Positions 7,434-14,589 of a stretch of 24,305 nucleotides of DNA are shown here, in pieces. Positions within the stretch are counted from its first letter, which is position 1, and each line of letters opens with the position of its first letter. Both the position numbers and the translations under genes were made by a program. The DNA is from Nitrospirota bacterium (GTDB lineage Bacteria; Nitrospirota; UBA9217), in the NCBI GenBank assembly GCA_027456925.1, contig DAIDTZ010000120.1:1-24305 (forward strand), written 5' to 3'. The notes under the pieces are model-generated. The model was not told the DNA's origin, did not search any database, and saw nothing but the letters and a program-made list of their open reading frames with translations.

Positions 7434-8390
7434 CTAACTTTTGGACATCTCCTGGAGTTTCCTGAGGCTCTCCCAGTCCTGATCAACAAGTTCCTGGAAC
7501 CGGGCGAGTAATGCCTCGTTGCCAGGCGCAAAGAGATGCTTGAACCGGCCCTGGGGCTTGAGCCATTCAGTAATCGGTTTTTTCCTGTCCTTGGGATCGT
7601 AGTTGATGGTCCACTTTCCATCCTGCACTTCATAGAGCGGCCAATAACAGGTATCAACCGCAAGCCGCGAAAGCAGGATCGAATCGTTCGTCTGCGACCT
7701 CCAGCCCCGGTTGCAGGGAGAGACGACGCCCATATAAGCCGGACCGTTCGTGGCCAGGGCTTTTCGTACCTTGGTCATGAGGTCTTTCCAGTTGTGAGGC
7801 GACGCCTGGGCAGCATAGGCCACGTTGTGCGCTGCCATAATGCGGGTAAGGTCCTTCCGGCGCTGCGTTTTTCCCTGAATCTTGGATCCCACCGGCTGGG
7901 TGGTCGTATCCGCGCCGAACGGCGTGGCGCTTGAGCGCTGGATGCCGGTGTTCATGTACGCTCCGTTGTCGTAGCAAATATAGAGCAGCTGGTGGCCTCG
8001 CTCCATGGCGCCCGAGAGCGCCTGGAAACCGATGTCATAGGTGCCGCCGTCGCCGCCGAAAGCGATGAACTTCATCTCCTTCTTGAGCTTTCCCTGTTTC
8101 CGGAGCGAACGGTACATGGTCTCGATCCCGGAAGCCGTGGCAGCCGCGTTCTCAAAGGCGCTGTGCATCCACGGCACCTGCCAGGCCGTATACGGGAACA
8201 GGCAGGTCGAAACTTCGAGACAGCCCGTTGCGTTCGCGATGACCACCGGTTCGTCAATGGCCATAAGGACCTGCCGAACGATAGTCGGGGCGCCGCAACC
8301 GGAACACATCCGGTGGCCGCCGGTAAGATGAACCGGCTTGTGCGTCAATGCTTTCAGGGTCAGGGGGGTTTCCTGTGTCGGTGTGCTCAT
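7434..8390 (-). CDS. porB: 2-oxoacid (pyruvate):ferredoxin oxidoreductase, beta subunit
   Basis: 318-residue thiamine-diphosphate-binding subunit of the four-subunit oxidoreductase that interconverts pyruvate plus CoA with acetyl-CoA, CO2 and reduced ferredoxin in the cytoplasm. The cluster cysteines are visible in MCSGCGAP (Cys29, Cys32), ATGCLEV (Cys57) and a later VVSPCNRGWR. The ThDP/Mg motif is GGDGGTYDIG (112-121), followed by YICYDNGAYMNTG (138-149). The start has AGAGGAG 7 bases upstream. It is last in porG-porD-porA-porB, 51 bases after porA, with a clear terminator behind it. Pyruvate is the likely substrate from subunit layout, but related 2-oxoacid enzymes cannot be excluded from sequence alone. 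Confidence 0.93.
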   Translation of the reverse strand: MSTPTQETPLTLKALTHKPVHLTGGHRMCSGCGAPTIVRQVLMAIDEPVVIANATGCLEVSTCLFPYTAWQVPWMHSAFENAAATASGIETMYRSLRKQGKLKKEMKFIAFGGDGGTYDIGFQALSGAMERGHQLLYICYDNGAYMNTGIQRSSATPFGADTTTQPVGSKIQGKTQRRKDLTRIMAAHNVAYAAQASPHNWKDLMTKVRKALATNGPAYMGVVSPCNRGWRSQTNDSILLSRLAVDTCYWPLYEVQDGKWTINYDPKDRKKPITEWLKPQGRFKHLFAPGNEALLARFQELVDQDWESLRKLQEMSKS

Positions 8391-8407
8391 TAGTGTTCTC
8401 CTCTGCG

Positions 8408-8426
8408 CGATATTCCGAGAATATCG
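8408..8426. repeat. Perfect palindrome between porA and porB
   Basis: CGATATTC (8408-8415) and GAATATCG (8419-8426) pair perfectly over 8 bases with a CGA triloop, in the 51-base porA-porB spacer. It has no T-run. It could be an intercistronic mRNA hairpin tuning subunit ratio, or a protein binding site. Confidence 0.5.
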
Positions 8427-8441
8427 AATGGGAAGTTATTT

Positions 8442-9629
8442 TCAGTTTCGGACCGTAATATACTCTTTTACCATTTTCGCCTTGCCCGTCTTGGCGACCT
8501 CAATCGTTTCATCGATCAGCTGGTCAACGTCAAGAGGCATCAGGTCCCTGCCGCCCAAACCGTAGACCTTGTTGAACAGCACGGGCCCGCGATGGGGCTG
8601 TACCGCAGACGCGATCTCCATGAAGAGCGGACCGTAGCCGCCGTAGGAATCGGCGCGGTCCATGACGCAGACAGCCTTGGCGTTCTTGAGAGCAGCGCCG
8701 ACTTCCTCGTACGGGAAGGGTCTGAACACGCGGGGCTTGAGCAAGCCGGCCTTCACGCCCTTTTCGCGATATCGGTCAACCTCGTCTTTGATCGTACCCG
8801 CCGCGGAGTTGAGCGCAACAAGGACGACCTCCGCGTCTTCGAGCCGGTAGGATTCGAAGAGATCGTATTTGCGGCCAAAAAGCCTGGCGAACTCGGCGGA
8901 AACATCGGAAATGACCTTCTTTGCGTTCAGCATGGCTTCGTGCTGGGCCCGCTTGTGCTCCATGTAGTAGTCCGGCAGCACCAGTGCGCCGATGCTCTTG
9001 GGGTGATCGATATCGAGGAGGGGATCGATGGCGATGTAGTCGCCAACAAATTTCTTCACTTCTGCATCAGGGATGAACGTCATGCTCTCGATCGAGTGGC
9101 TGATAATGAAGCCGTCCATGTTGACCGCGATCGGCAGCCGAACGTCCTTGTGCTCGGCGATGCGGTATGCCATGATCGTATTGTCGTACGCCTCCTGGGC
9201 GTTCTCGGAAAAGAGCTGGATCCAGCTGCAGTCGCGCATGCCCATGCCGTCCGAATGGTCGCCGTGGATATTGAGCGGCGCTGACAGCGCCCGGTTCACC
9301 AAGGCCATCAGGATGGGCAAGCGATAGCCTGAAGCGATATGCAGCATTTCCCACATGAGGGCGAGGCCCTGTGCAGAGGTCGCTGTGGCCACGCGCCCGC
9401 CGGCTGCCGAGGCGCCGATGCAGGCGCTCATGGCGCTGTGTTCGCTCTCCACGAGGATCGTCTCGGTGTCCACCTTGCCGTCGGAGACGAACTTGGTAAA
9501 GGATTCCATGATGCCGGTCGATGGCGTGATAGGATACGCGGGCATCACATCGGGGTTGAGTTGGCGAAGCGCTTCGGCAACCGCCTGGTTGCCGGTGACC
9601 GCCACGATCTTGGTCGTCGTTGCTCCCAT
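8442..9629 (-). CDS. porA: 2-oxoacid (pyruvate):ferredoxin oxidoreductase, alpha subunit
   Basis: 395-residue alpha subunit that, with PorB, forms the ThDP active site. It has the family N-terminus GNQAVAEALRQLNPDVMPAY, then PITPSTGIMESF, and the substrate-side loop TILVESEHSAMSACIGASAA. The SAQGLALMWEMLHIASG and PLNIHGDHSDGMGMRD segments follow, and the C-terminal CoA/transketolase-like domain is visible from about 260 to the end. The frame extends a further 31 codons upstream, but the ATG at 9629 has GAGGAGG 8-9 bases before it and matches the family start. The gene begins 1 base after the porD stop, which suggests translational coupling. Confidence 0.94.
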   Translation of the reverse strand: MGATTTKIVAVTGNQAVAEALRQLNPDVMPAYPITPSTGIMESFTKFVSDGKVDTETILVESEHSAMSACIGASAAGGRVATATSAQGLALMWEMLHIASGYRLPILMALVNRALSAPLNIHGDHSDGMGMRDCSWIQLFSENAQEAYDNTIMAYRIAEHKDVRLPIAVNMDGFIISHSIESMTFIPDAEVKKFVGDYIAIDPLLDIDHPKSIGALVLPDYYMEHKRAQHEAMLNAKKVISDVSAEFARLFGRKYDLFESYRLEDAEVVLVALNSAAGTIKDEVDRYREKGVKAGLLKPRVFRPFPYEEVGAALKNAKAVCVMDRADSYGGYGPLFMEIASAVQPHRGPVLFNKVYGLGGRDLMPLDVDQLIDETIEVAKTGKAKMVKEYITVRN

Positions 9630-9630
9630 G

Positions 9631-9924
9631 TTATTTGCCCTCCTCTTCCATAACGATGGCTTTATTGCCTTTTTTCCCCGGGCATTCCATGGCGCAGACG
9701 CCGCAGCCCTTGCAGTGATCATAATCGAATCCCGTCATCTTTTCATCCTTGACGCTGACCGCGGAGTCGGGGCAGTAGACCCAGCAAAAAAGACATTGAA
9801 TGCAGTTCTCTTCGATCCAGCGCGGCTTGAGCGAACGCCACGAGCCGGTCTTATATTCGTTTGCGTTGCCGGCCTTCAGCACCGTGCCGGCATGGGGCAG
9901 CTCTTTCCAGTTCATCTGTTTCAT
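9631..9924 (-). CDS. porD: 2-oxoacid (pyruvate):ferredoxin oxidoreductase, delta subunit (2x[4Fe-4S])
   Basis: 97-residue ferredoxin-like subunit that passes electrons from the active site to external ferredoxin. Two cluster motifs are present: CIQCLFCWVYCPD (Cys41, 44, 47, 51) and CKGCGVCAMECPGK (Cys71, 74, 77, 81). The N-terminal SWRSLKPRW segment is typical of PorD. The ATG at 9924 overlaps the porG stop as ATGA; a second in-frame ATG at 9915 is a possible start. Tight packing with porG and porA supports one operon. Confidence 0.95.
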   Translation of the reverse strand: MKQMNWKELPHAGTVLKAGNANEYKTGSWRSLKPRWIEENCIQCLFCWVYCPDSAVSVKDEKMTGFDYDHCKGCGVCAMECPGKKGNKAIVMEEEGK

Positions 9925-10496
9925 CCTTCTTTTACCTCCTCGTACCCGCGCTTCACGGCGGCGAGATTTCCATCGATGATCTTCTGCGCAAATTTCTTCC
10001 CGAAGCTGCCTTTCACGTCATCGAGCAGCACATCCATGCCCACGATGCCCGTTGCCCTGTTAACCGCGCCGAGCATGCATGAGTTCGGCATGTTTCTTCC
10101 GATGGTCTCGACGGCGATCTTCGATGCATCAACGGTAAAGACTTTTTGGGTCGCCTTGGCCTTCAATTTCAGCCGCACATCCTTGGGGTCCTTGCCCGTG
10201 TTGATGATGAACACGGCATCGTCCTTCGCACCCTCGGCCACGTTGATAGCATCGAGGAGCGTTGCATCCACGACCGCCACCACACCGGGGTTCAATACCG
10301 GGCAGTGCATCCTGAGAATCTTCTCGCTGACCCGGTTATACGCGCGGAGCGGCGCACCTGCGCGTTCAGGGCCGTATTCCGGGAACGCCTGCACGTTGCG
10401 ACCTCCGGAGAGACATGCATCTGCAAGCACTTTGGCCGCAGTAACCGTACCCTGGCCGCCTCTTCCGTGCCATCTGATCTCAATCATTTCTGCCAT
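9921..10496 (-). CDS. porG: 2-oxoacid (pyruvate):ferredoxin oxidoreductase, gamma subunit
   Basis: 191-residue gamma subunit. The family N-terminus IEIRWHGRGGQGTVTAAKVL is followed by FPEYGPERAGAPLRAY (the glycine-rich and PEYGPER motifs that face the CoA/ThDP region), then VVDATLLDAINVAEG and the NMPNSCMLGAVNRATGIV block. I take the ATG at 10496, with GGAGG 8 bases upstream. A GTG 15 bases earlier would overlap that site. It lies 93 bases after recR, with a seven-base repeat array in the spacer (10519-10585), and begins the por part of the ybaB-recR-por transcript. Confidence 0.94.
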   Translation of the reverse strand: MAEMIEIRWHGRGGQGTVTAAKVLADACLSGGRNVQAFPEYGPERAGAPLRAYNRVSEKILRMHCPVLNPGVVAVVDATLLDAINVAEGAKDDAVFIINTGKDPKDVRLKLKAKATQKVFTVDASKIAVETIGRNMPNSCMLGAVNRATGIVGMDVLLDDVKGSFGKKFAQKIIDGNLAAVKRGYEEVKEG

Positions 10497-10518
10497 AACC
10501 TTGTCCTCCACAAATCAA

Positions 10519-10585
10519 GTTCGGAGTACAGAAGAACGGGGGCGGCCGTTTTCAATTCCGCATTCCGCAATCCGCACTCCGCAAT
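10519..10585. repeat. Seven-base repeat array in the recR-porG spacer
   Basis: Four tandem units CCGCATT, CCGCAAT, CCGCACT and CCGCAAT occupy 10558-10585. A second set with the same phase, AGTTCGG AGTACAG AAGAACG, starts at 10519. Related words recur in at least five other spacers of this window. Confidence 0.7.
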
Positions 10586-10589
10586 CAAA

Positions 10590-11261
10590 TTACATTTCCC
10601 TTCGTCCTTCAAGCGCCCGCTGAACGGTGTTCTCGTCGGCGTACTCGATGTCCCCGCCCACCGGGAGGCCATAGGCGATGCGGCTGACGCTGATGCCCAG
10701 CGGTTTGATCAATTTCGAAAGGTACAGGGCCGTGGTCTCGCCCTTTACCGTGGGGTTCGTGGCAATGATGACTTCTTTGATGTCGCCGGACTTGAGCCGC
10801 TCCAGGAGGCCGTCGATTTTGAGGTCCTCGGGACCGATACCGTCGAGCGGCGAGATCGCACCGAGCAAAGCGTGGTAGCGTCCCCGGAAGGTGGCGCTTT
10901 TTTCCAGGATGAGTATGTTGCTCGGCTCTTCCACGACGCAAATCCGGGTATTGTCCCGTCTCACGTCAAGGCAAATGCAGCAAATCTCCTCTTCGGTGAT
11001 GTTGTTGCAAACCGTGCAATACCGGCTGTTGTTCTTGAGGTCCAGGATGGCCTGGGCGATGCCCGCTGCTTCTTCGCGCGGCATGCCCAGAACGGCAAAA
11101 GCGAGCCGCTCGGCGCTTTTTCTTCCGATGCCGGGAAGCTTCATGAAGGCCTCGACCATCCGGCCCAAAGCCTTACCGGAGACTTCGGCAACCTGCGTTC
11201 CGGCTTTTCCTTGTCTTCTTCCCAGCGAAACGGCCCGAGACGTTTGCTCCTGCTCATTCAC
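10590..11261 (-). CDS. recR: Recombination mediator protein RecR
   Basis: 223-residue RecR, which acts with RecO (and RecF where present) to load RecA at gapped DNA. The helix-hairpin-helix is at about 38-58 (AFMKLPGIGRKSAERLAFAV). The zinc motif is CTVC-x8-CCIC (Cys82, 85, 94, 97, with an extra Cys95). The Toprim domain starts at ICVVEEPSNILILEKSATF. The C-terminal Walker-B-like stretch is VIIATNPTVKGETTALYLSK and the protein ends with IAYGLPVGGDIEYADENT. It is about 24 residues longer at the N-terminus than most RecRs, so a later start (TTG near codon 32) is possible. ybaB precedes it, as in many bacteria. No recF is seen in the window. Confidence 0.95.
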   Translation of the reverse strand: MNEQEQTSRAVSLGRRQGKAGTQVAEVSGKALGRMVEAFMKLPGIGRKSAERLAFAVLGMPREEAAGIAQAILDLKNNSRYCTVCNNITEEEICCICLDVRRDNTRICVVEEPSNILILEKSATFRGRYHALLGAISPLDGIGPEDLKIDGLLERLKSGDIKEVIIATNPTVKGETTALYLSKLIKPLGISVSRIAYGLPVGGDIEYADENTVQRALEGRREM

Positions 11262-11297
11262 TGCGCTGTCCTGTCTTGTTCACCTTGAATCATGTCA

Positions 11298-11331
11298 ATT
11301 TCGGATTTCGGATTGACAAAAATCCGAAATC
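11298..11331. repeat. Seven-base repeat hairpin in the ybaB-recR spacer
   Basis: ATTTCGG occurs twice in tandem (11298-11311). The second copy pairs perfectly over 11 bases (11304-11314 with 11321-11331) around a 6-base loop GACAAA. There is no T-run on the minus strand, so it is not a standard terminator. It belongs to the same word family as 10558-10585 and 15605-15655. Confidence 0.65.
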
Positions 11332-11343
11332 GATAATGCATAA

Positions 11344-11664
11344 TTAGAACAACCCGGGCGGCAGCCCCATTCCCGCGGTAAGTTTGCCCATTTCTTCCTT
11401 CATCAGGTCCTGCGATTTTCTGAGGGCCTCATTCACTGCGGCAGTGACCAGGTCCTGCAGCATATCGATGTCCTTGGGGTCGACCACCGAAGGGTCTATC
11501 TTGATCGAAAGCACTTCCTGCCGGCCATTGGCGACCACGGTCACCATGCCGCCGCCGGAAGACGCCTCAACGGTTTTGCCCTCCGCCTCTTCCTGGAGTT
11601 TTTTCACCCGCTCCTGCATCTGCTGGGCCTGTTTCATGATATTGCTGAGCATGTTTTTTGACAT
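11344..11664 (-). CDS. ybaB: YbaB/EbfC family nucleoid-associated protein
   Basis: 106-residue DNA-binding protein of the YbaB/EbfC family, a small dimer that coats DNA and is usually encoded between dnaX and recR, as here. Family motifs: an N-terminal helix rich in Met and Gln (MLSNIMKQAQQMQERVKKLQ), EASSGGGMVTVVANGRQEVL, IDPSVVDPKDIDMLQDLV and AVNEALRKSQDLMKEEMGKL with the closing GLPPGLF. The frame opens at a TTG at 11670, but the ATG at 11664 has AAGG at a better distance and gives the usual length. A consensus-like promoter lies about 50 bases upstream. Confidence 0.95.
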   Translation of the reverse strand: MSKNMLSNIMKQAQQMQERVKKLQEEAEGKTVEASSGGGMVTVVANGRQEVLSIKIDPSVVDPKDIDMLQDLVTAAVNEALRKSQDLMKEEMGKLTAGMGLPPGLF

Positions 11665-11714
11665 TGGCAACCTTATACAGAACGAAATAAAGAAAATTAA
11701 GGAAAAGGAATGAT

Positions 11715-11743
11715 ATAATAAAAGAATTTTTGCGGTTTTGCAA
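11715..11743 (-). promoter_or_regulatory. Sigma70-type promoter of ybaB-recR-porGDAB
   Basis: The minus strand reads TTGCAA (11738-11743), a 17-base spacer, then TATTAT (11715-11720). The leader to the ybaB ATG would be about 40 bases. It follows a possible dnaX terminator, so ybaB-recR-por could be transcribed separately from dnaX. Confidence 0.65.
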
Positions 11744-11770
11744 GCTAAATTGCGGGGTTTATGAATCTAT

Positions 11771-11792
11771 AAAAAAAACAAATGATTTGCTT
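11771..11792 (-). terminator. Possible weak terminator of dnaX
   Basis: On the minus strand AAGCAAA-TCA-TTTGTTT forms a 7-base stem (one G-U pair) that runs into an eight-T tract. It lies 24 bases past the dnaX stop. The stem is AT-rich and so weak. Confidence 0.4.
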
Positions 11793-11815
11793 CTGGAATA
11801 GCGCGGGCTCGTTTT

Positions 11816-13465
11816 TCAATCCGACGAATGGTCGTTTTCTATGACTTCTCCCTTGGGAAACACCCGGAGCACGTCCTCTATTGCAGGGTCTTGTTCCTCC
11901 GGCCCTGCTTTTTTCTGGCTTTTCTCCCTGGTATCCGGCTTCGGGGCATCGGCAAGAGACTGCACCTTTACACTCAGCTTCTTGCCCAGAATGCCCGCAA
12001 CGACTTCTTCCATGAGCAGCCTGCTCTCCCGTTTTTCAACGAGTTCAGCTTGAAAGCTGGCGCCAGAGACGCCGATAACCAGCTCACTGTCCGTCATGCT
12101 CGCAATCGTGCTATGCGCGAGCGCTGATGCAAGACCCGGTTTTTTCGACTTGAGCGCGGAGATGACTCCTCCCCAAAGGTCGCCATACTCTCCGCTCCCC
12201 GAGGCAACGACCTGCCGGGACGGCGGGACAAGAACCTTCGGCGAAGCGGCATAAGGCGCGGCGACTTCGCTGATTCGGTGGGCAGCAACAGGGGACTTTA
12301 CCGCAAAAGAACCGGCGCGGGCAAGTCTCGCCTCAAGCTCTTTCATGCGGCCCAGGACTTCGGAAAGAGGCTGCAAGGGAGCAATAGCACTGGCCTTCAT
12401 CAGACCCACTTCCAGGGTGAAGCGCTGATGCGGGGACCAGCGCATGTCGTCAAGCGTCTTGGAGAGGCTGTCAAACAGCATGAGGAGGCGGTCGACATCC
12501 GCCTCTGCTGCCTGCTTTTTTATCGCCTCGAGATCAACAATGGACAGCTCGATGATCTGGCCCGGATCCGACGCGACTTTTACGACCAACAGGTTCCTCA
12601 CATGCTCCACCGCGCCGGCCAAAAACTGACGCATGTCCTGCCCTTGCTCCAGCAACGCATCGATCTGCTTCAAGAGGCCGGCTGCGTCCCGTGCCAGGAG
12701 GCCCGTGGTGAACTGCAAAAGCGCCGGCTGGGCAACCGAGCCCAGCGTTGCCTGGAGGTCTTCGTCGTTGATCTGCATGCCGCTGTACGAGACCGCCTGG
12801 TCGAGCAAACTCTGTGAATCACGCATACTGCCTTCCGCAGCCCGTGCAAGCATGGCAAGTCCCGAATCGGATATGGTAATTCCTTCGGCAGTGGCAATCG
12901 TCCGGAGCCGCTCAATGATCTCGTGAAGCGCGACCCGTTTAAAACCATAGCGCTGGCAGCGGGAGTGGATCGTGGCGGGAATTTTCTGCGGTTCGGTCGT
13001 GGCGAAAATAAAAATCACGTGCGGCGGCGGCTCTTCGAGGGTCTTCAAGAGCGCGTTAAACGCCTCGTTGGTGAGCATGTGGACTTCGTCGATGACATAG
13101 ACCTTGTACTTGCCGCCCACGGGCGCGTACTTGACGGCCTCGCGCAGCTCGCGGATGTGCTCGATACCGCGGTTCGACGCGCCGTCAATCTCGACAACAT
13201 CGACGGAAGTGCCGGCTGTTGTCTCGATGCAGGGATCACATTTGCCGCAGGGCGTCGGCGTCGGGCCCTGCTCGCAGTTCAGCGCTTTGGCGAGAATGCG
13301 GGCCGTCGTGGTCTTTCCGACGCCGCGGGGGCCGGAGAACAGAAAGGCATGGGCAAGCCGCCCCGACGTGATCGCGTTCTGGAGCGTTCGCGTAATGTGC
13401 CCCTGTCCGACCACATCCTCGAAAACCTGGGGCCTCCACTTTCTGGCAAGCACCTGGTAGCTCAT
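11816..13465 (-). CDS. dnaX: DNA polymerase III subunit gamma/tau
   Basis: 549-residue clamp-loader ATPase that loads the DnaN sliding clamp and couples polymerases at the fork. The AAA+ domain has Walker A GPRGVGKTT (45-53), four zinc cysteines (Cys64, 73, 76, 79), Walker B VYVIDEVHML (122-131), NALLKTLEEPPPHV, sensor I FATTEPQKIP and the arginine-finger segment HSRCQRYGFKR. A collar domain (220-360) and a less conserved tau tail follow. A run of six A residues at codons 441-442 could produce a shorter gamma-like form by slippage (separate entry). The GAGGTG site before the ATG is close. The SRP RNA gene precedes it, as in B. subtilis. Confidence 0.96.
   Translation of the reverse strand: MSYQVLARKWRPQVFEDVVGQGHITRTLQNAITSGRLAHAFLFSGPRGVGKTTTARILAKALNCEQGPTPTPCGKCDPCIETTAGTSVDVVEIDGASNRGIEHIRELREAVKYAPVGGKYKVYVIDEVHMLTNEAFNALLKTLEEPPPHVIFIFATTEPQKIPATIHSRCQRYGFKRVALHEIIERLRTIATAEGITISDSGLAMLARAAEGSMRDSQSLLDQAVSYSGMQINDEDLQATLGSVAQPALLQFTTGLLARDAAGLLKQIDALLEQGQDMRQFLAGAVEHVRNLLVVKVASDPGQIIELSIVDLEAIKKQAAEADVDRLLMLFDSLSKTLDDMRWSPHQRFTLEVGLMKASAIAPLQPLSEVLGRMKELEARLARAGSFAVKSPVAAHRISEVAAPYAASPKVLVPPSRQVVASGSGEYGDLWGGVISALKSKKPGLASALAHSTIASMTDSELVIGVSGASFQAELVEKRESRLLMEEVVAGILGKKLSVKVQSLADAPKPDTREKSQKKAGPEEQDPAIEDVLRVFPKGEVIENDHSSD
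12140..12145 (-). other. Possible slippage site in dnaX (A6 run)
   Basis: The dnaX sense strand reads TCG AAA AAA CCG here (codons 440-443). A -1 shift after the second AAA reads ACC GGG TCT... and reaches TAG after 9 codons, giving a product of about 451 residues instead of 549. A GGGGAGGAG tract lies about 20 bases upstream and a possible GCTCGC/GCGAGC hairpin about 17 bases downstream. The zero-frame heptamer is not the ideal A AAA AAG of E. coli. Confidence 0.3.
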
Positions 13466-13513
13466 AGCACCTCACATCAACCCACATAAATCAATAATCA
13501 ATGCTGAATTAAC

Positions 13514-13560
13514 CACGGATGAACACAGATAATAACCGATGAAAGAAAATATTTCTTTCA
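13514..13560. repeat. Ten-base repeats and AT-rich palindrome upstream of dnaX
   Basis: Three degenerate ten-base units, CACGGATGAA, CACAGATAAT and AACCGATGAA, occupy 13514-13543. They run into a perfect 9-base inverted repeat, TGAAAGAAA (13540-13548) and TTTCTTTCA (13552-13560). This is the 13466-13593 spacer between the SRP RNA and dnaX. Confidence 0.55.
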
Positions 13561-13593
13561 AATTTAGCGGGGAAATTCAAGTAAAAATAAAAG

Positions 13594-13706
13594 GCTCATA
13601 AACCCGGGCGCTCCTGCGGCACACCTGATACCCGTTTACCGCTGCTTCCTTCCGGACCTGACGGGATTCACGGGACCGCGGTTGCGCAGGACCCGGGCTC
13701 ATGAGC
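13594..13706 (-). ncRNA. ffs: Bacterial small SRP RNA (4.5S type)
   Basis: The minus strand carries the invariant SRP RNA domain IV sequence GGTCCGGAAGGAAGCAGC, with a GGAA tetraloop, inside a long hairpin. The distal arms are GCTCATGAGCCCGGGTCCTG and the complementary CAGGAGCGCCCGGGTTTATG. The 3' side is followed by CCTTTTATTTTT (minus strand, 13583-13594), so the closing GCTCAT/ATGAGC pairing doubles as a terminator. It is a short, Alu-less form that binds Ffh for co-translational targeting. Exact ends are estimated. Placement before dnaX matches Firmicutes. Confidence 0.93.
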
Positions 13707-13717
13707 GCGAAAACTAC

Positions 13718-13770
13718 AGTTCAAAGTCTATTTCTATTTACTTTGCTCTCTAAACTTTGAACTCGGAACT
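13718..13770. repeat. Seven-base repeat hairpin between SRP RNA and tRNA-Ser(GGA)
   Basis: AGTTCAAAGT (13718-13727) pairs perfectly with ACTTTGAACT (13754-13763). The right arm continues in seven-base phase as CTTTGAA, CTCGGAA, CT (13755-13770). Confidence 0.6.
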
Positions 13771-13780
13771 ATTGTTAATA

Positions 13781-13868
13781 TGGCGGAGAGGGTGGGGTTC
13801 GAACCCACGTTAGGTTTCCCTAAACACGCTTTCCAAGCGTGCGCCTTCAGCCGCTCGGCCACCTCTCC
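13781..13868 (-). tRNA. tRNA-Ser(GGA)
   Basis: 88-base tRNA with a long variable arm. The acceptor is GGAGAGG/CCTCTCC, discriminator G, encoded CCA. The anticodon loop within GCTTGGAAAGC gives anticodon GGA, reading UCC and UCU. The variable arm TAGGGAAACCTA is typical of class II tRNAs. Confidence 0.96.
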
Positions 13869-13887
13869 GGTTTCTACTATACTACAA

Positions 13888-13951
13888 AGTACACAGTTCA
13901 AAGTAAAAGGGGTGCTCTGTTCTTTTTACTCTGCACTCTGAACTCAGTACT
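13888..13951. repeat. Seven-base repeat arms between tRNA-Ser(GGA) and tRNA-Ser(CGA)
   Basis: The left arm is AGTACAC, AGTTCAA, AGT (13888-13904). The right arm is CTCTGCA, CTCTGAA, CTCAGTA, CT (13929-13951). The arms are roughly inverse to each other and share words with 13718-13770 and 15416-15502. Confidence 0.65.
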
Positions 13952-13962
13952 ATTTTTAAACA

Positions 13963-14052
13963 TGGCGGAGAGGGGGGGATTTGAACCCCCGGTGGAGTTA
14001 CCCCCACAACAGTTTTCGAGACTGCCGCCTTCAGCCACTCGGCCACCTCTCC
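13963..14052 (-). tRNA. tRNA-Ser(CGA)
   Basis: 90-base class II tRNA with acceptor GGAGAGG/CCTCTCC, discriminator G, encoded CCA and a long variable arm (GTGGGGG...CCACCG type). The loop within GTCTCGAAAAC gives anticodon CGA, which reads UCG. Confidence 0.96.
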
Positions 14053-14072
14053 GAATTTTGACCTGAGAGCCT

Positions 14073-14546
14073 TTATTTCTGCCTGAGCTTCTCAAAAAAG
14101 CCCTGAAGCATCAAGCGGCACTCAGCCTCGAGCACTCCCGGCGTAATCCGGTAGTTATGATTTAACCGTCCGTCCCGTACGACATCGTATACCGACCCGA
14201 GGGCGCCTGCCTTCGGATCCCGGCATCCGTATACCAGCCGATCGACCCTTGCAAGCACCAAAGCGCCGGCGCACATGAGGCACGGTTCCAGGGTCACATA
14301 CACCGTGGCATCCTGAAGCCTCCACCTGCCAAGGCGGGCCGAAGCTTCGCGAACCGCGAGGAGTTCTGCATGGGCCGCGGGATCCTGCCAAGTCTCACGC
14401 ATGTTATGCGCCGCAACAACGCACTCCTGGTTGATGACCAGGACAGCCCCGACCGGGGTCTCGCCGATAGCAGCAGCCTTCTCCGCTTCGACCAGAGCCA
14501 TACGCATGAAATCTTCGTCGCTCTTTTGCCCCGGTCCCGTTTTCAT
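14073..14546 (-). CDS. tadA: tRNA-specific adenosine deaminase TadA
   Basis: 157-residue zinc deaminase that converts A34 to inosine in tRNA-Arg(ACG), so that one tRNA reads CGU, CGC and CGA. The catalytic motif HAE is at 59-61 (His59 zinc ligand, Glu61 proton shuttle), and PCLMC at 88-92 supplies Cys89 and Cys92. The segments GETPVGAVLV, DATVYVTLEPCLMCAGALV and LNHNYRITPGVLEAECRLML match the family and length is normal. Its substrate tRNA-Arg(ACG) is encoded 43 bases upstream on the same strand. The ribosome binding site is weak (GGAT). Confidence 0.95.
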   Translation of the reverse strand: MKTGPGQKSDEDFMRMALVEAEKAAAIGETPVGAVLVINQECVVAAHNMRETWQDPAAHAELLAVREASARLGRWRLQDATVYVTLEPCLMCAGALVLARVDRLVYGCRDPKAGALGSVYDVVRDGRLNHNYRITPGVLEAECRLMLQGFFEKLRQK

Positions 14547-14589
14547 GATCCGTTGATAGGAATGCGTCTCCCGTATTCCGCAATGTTAA

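Noticed and set aside
9355..10623. 422-codon plus-strand frame across porA, porD and porG
   Set aside because: It crosses three well-supported minus-strand genes and has no recognisable domain.
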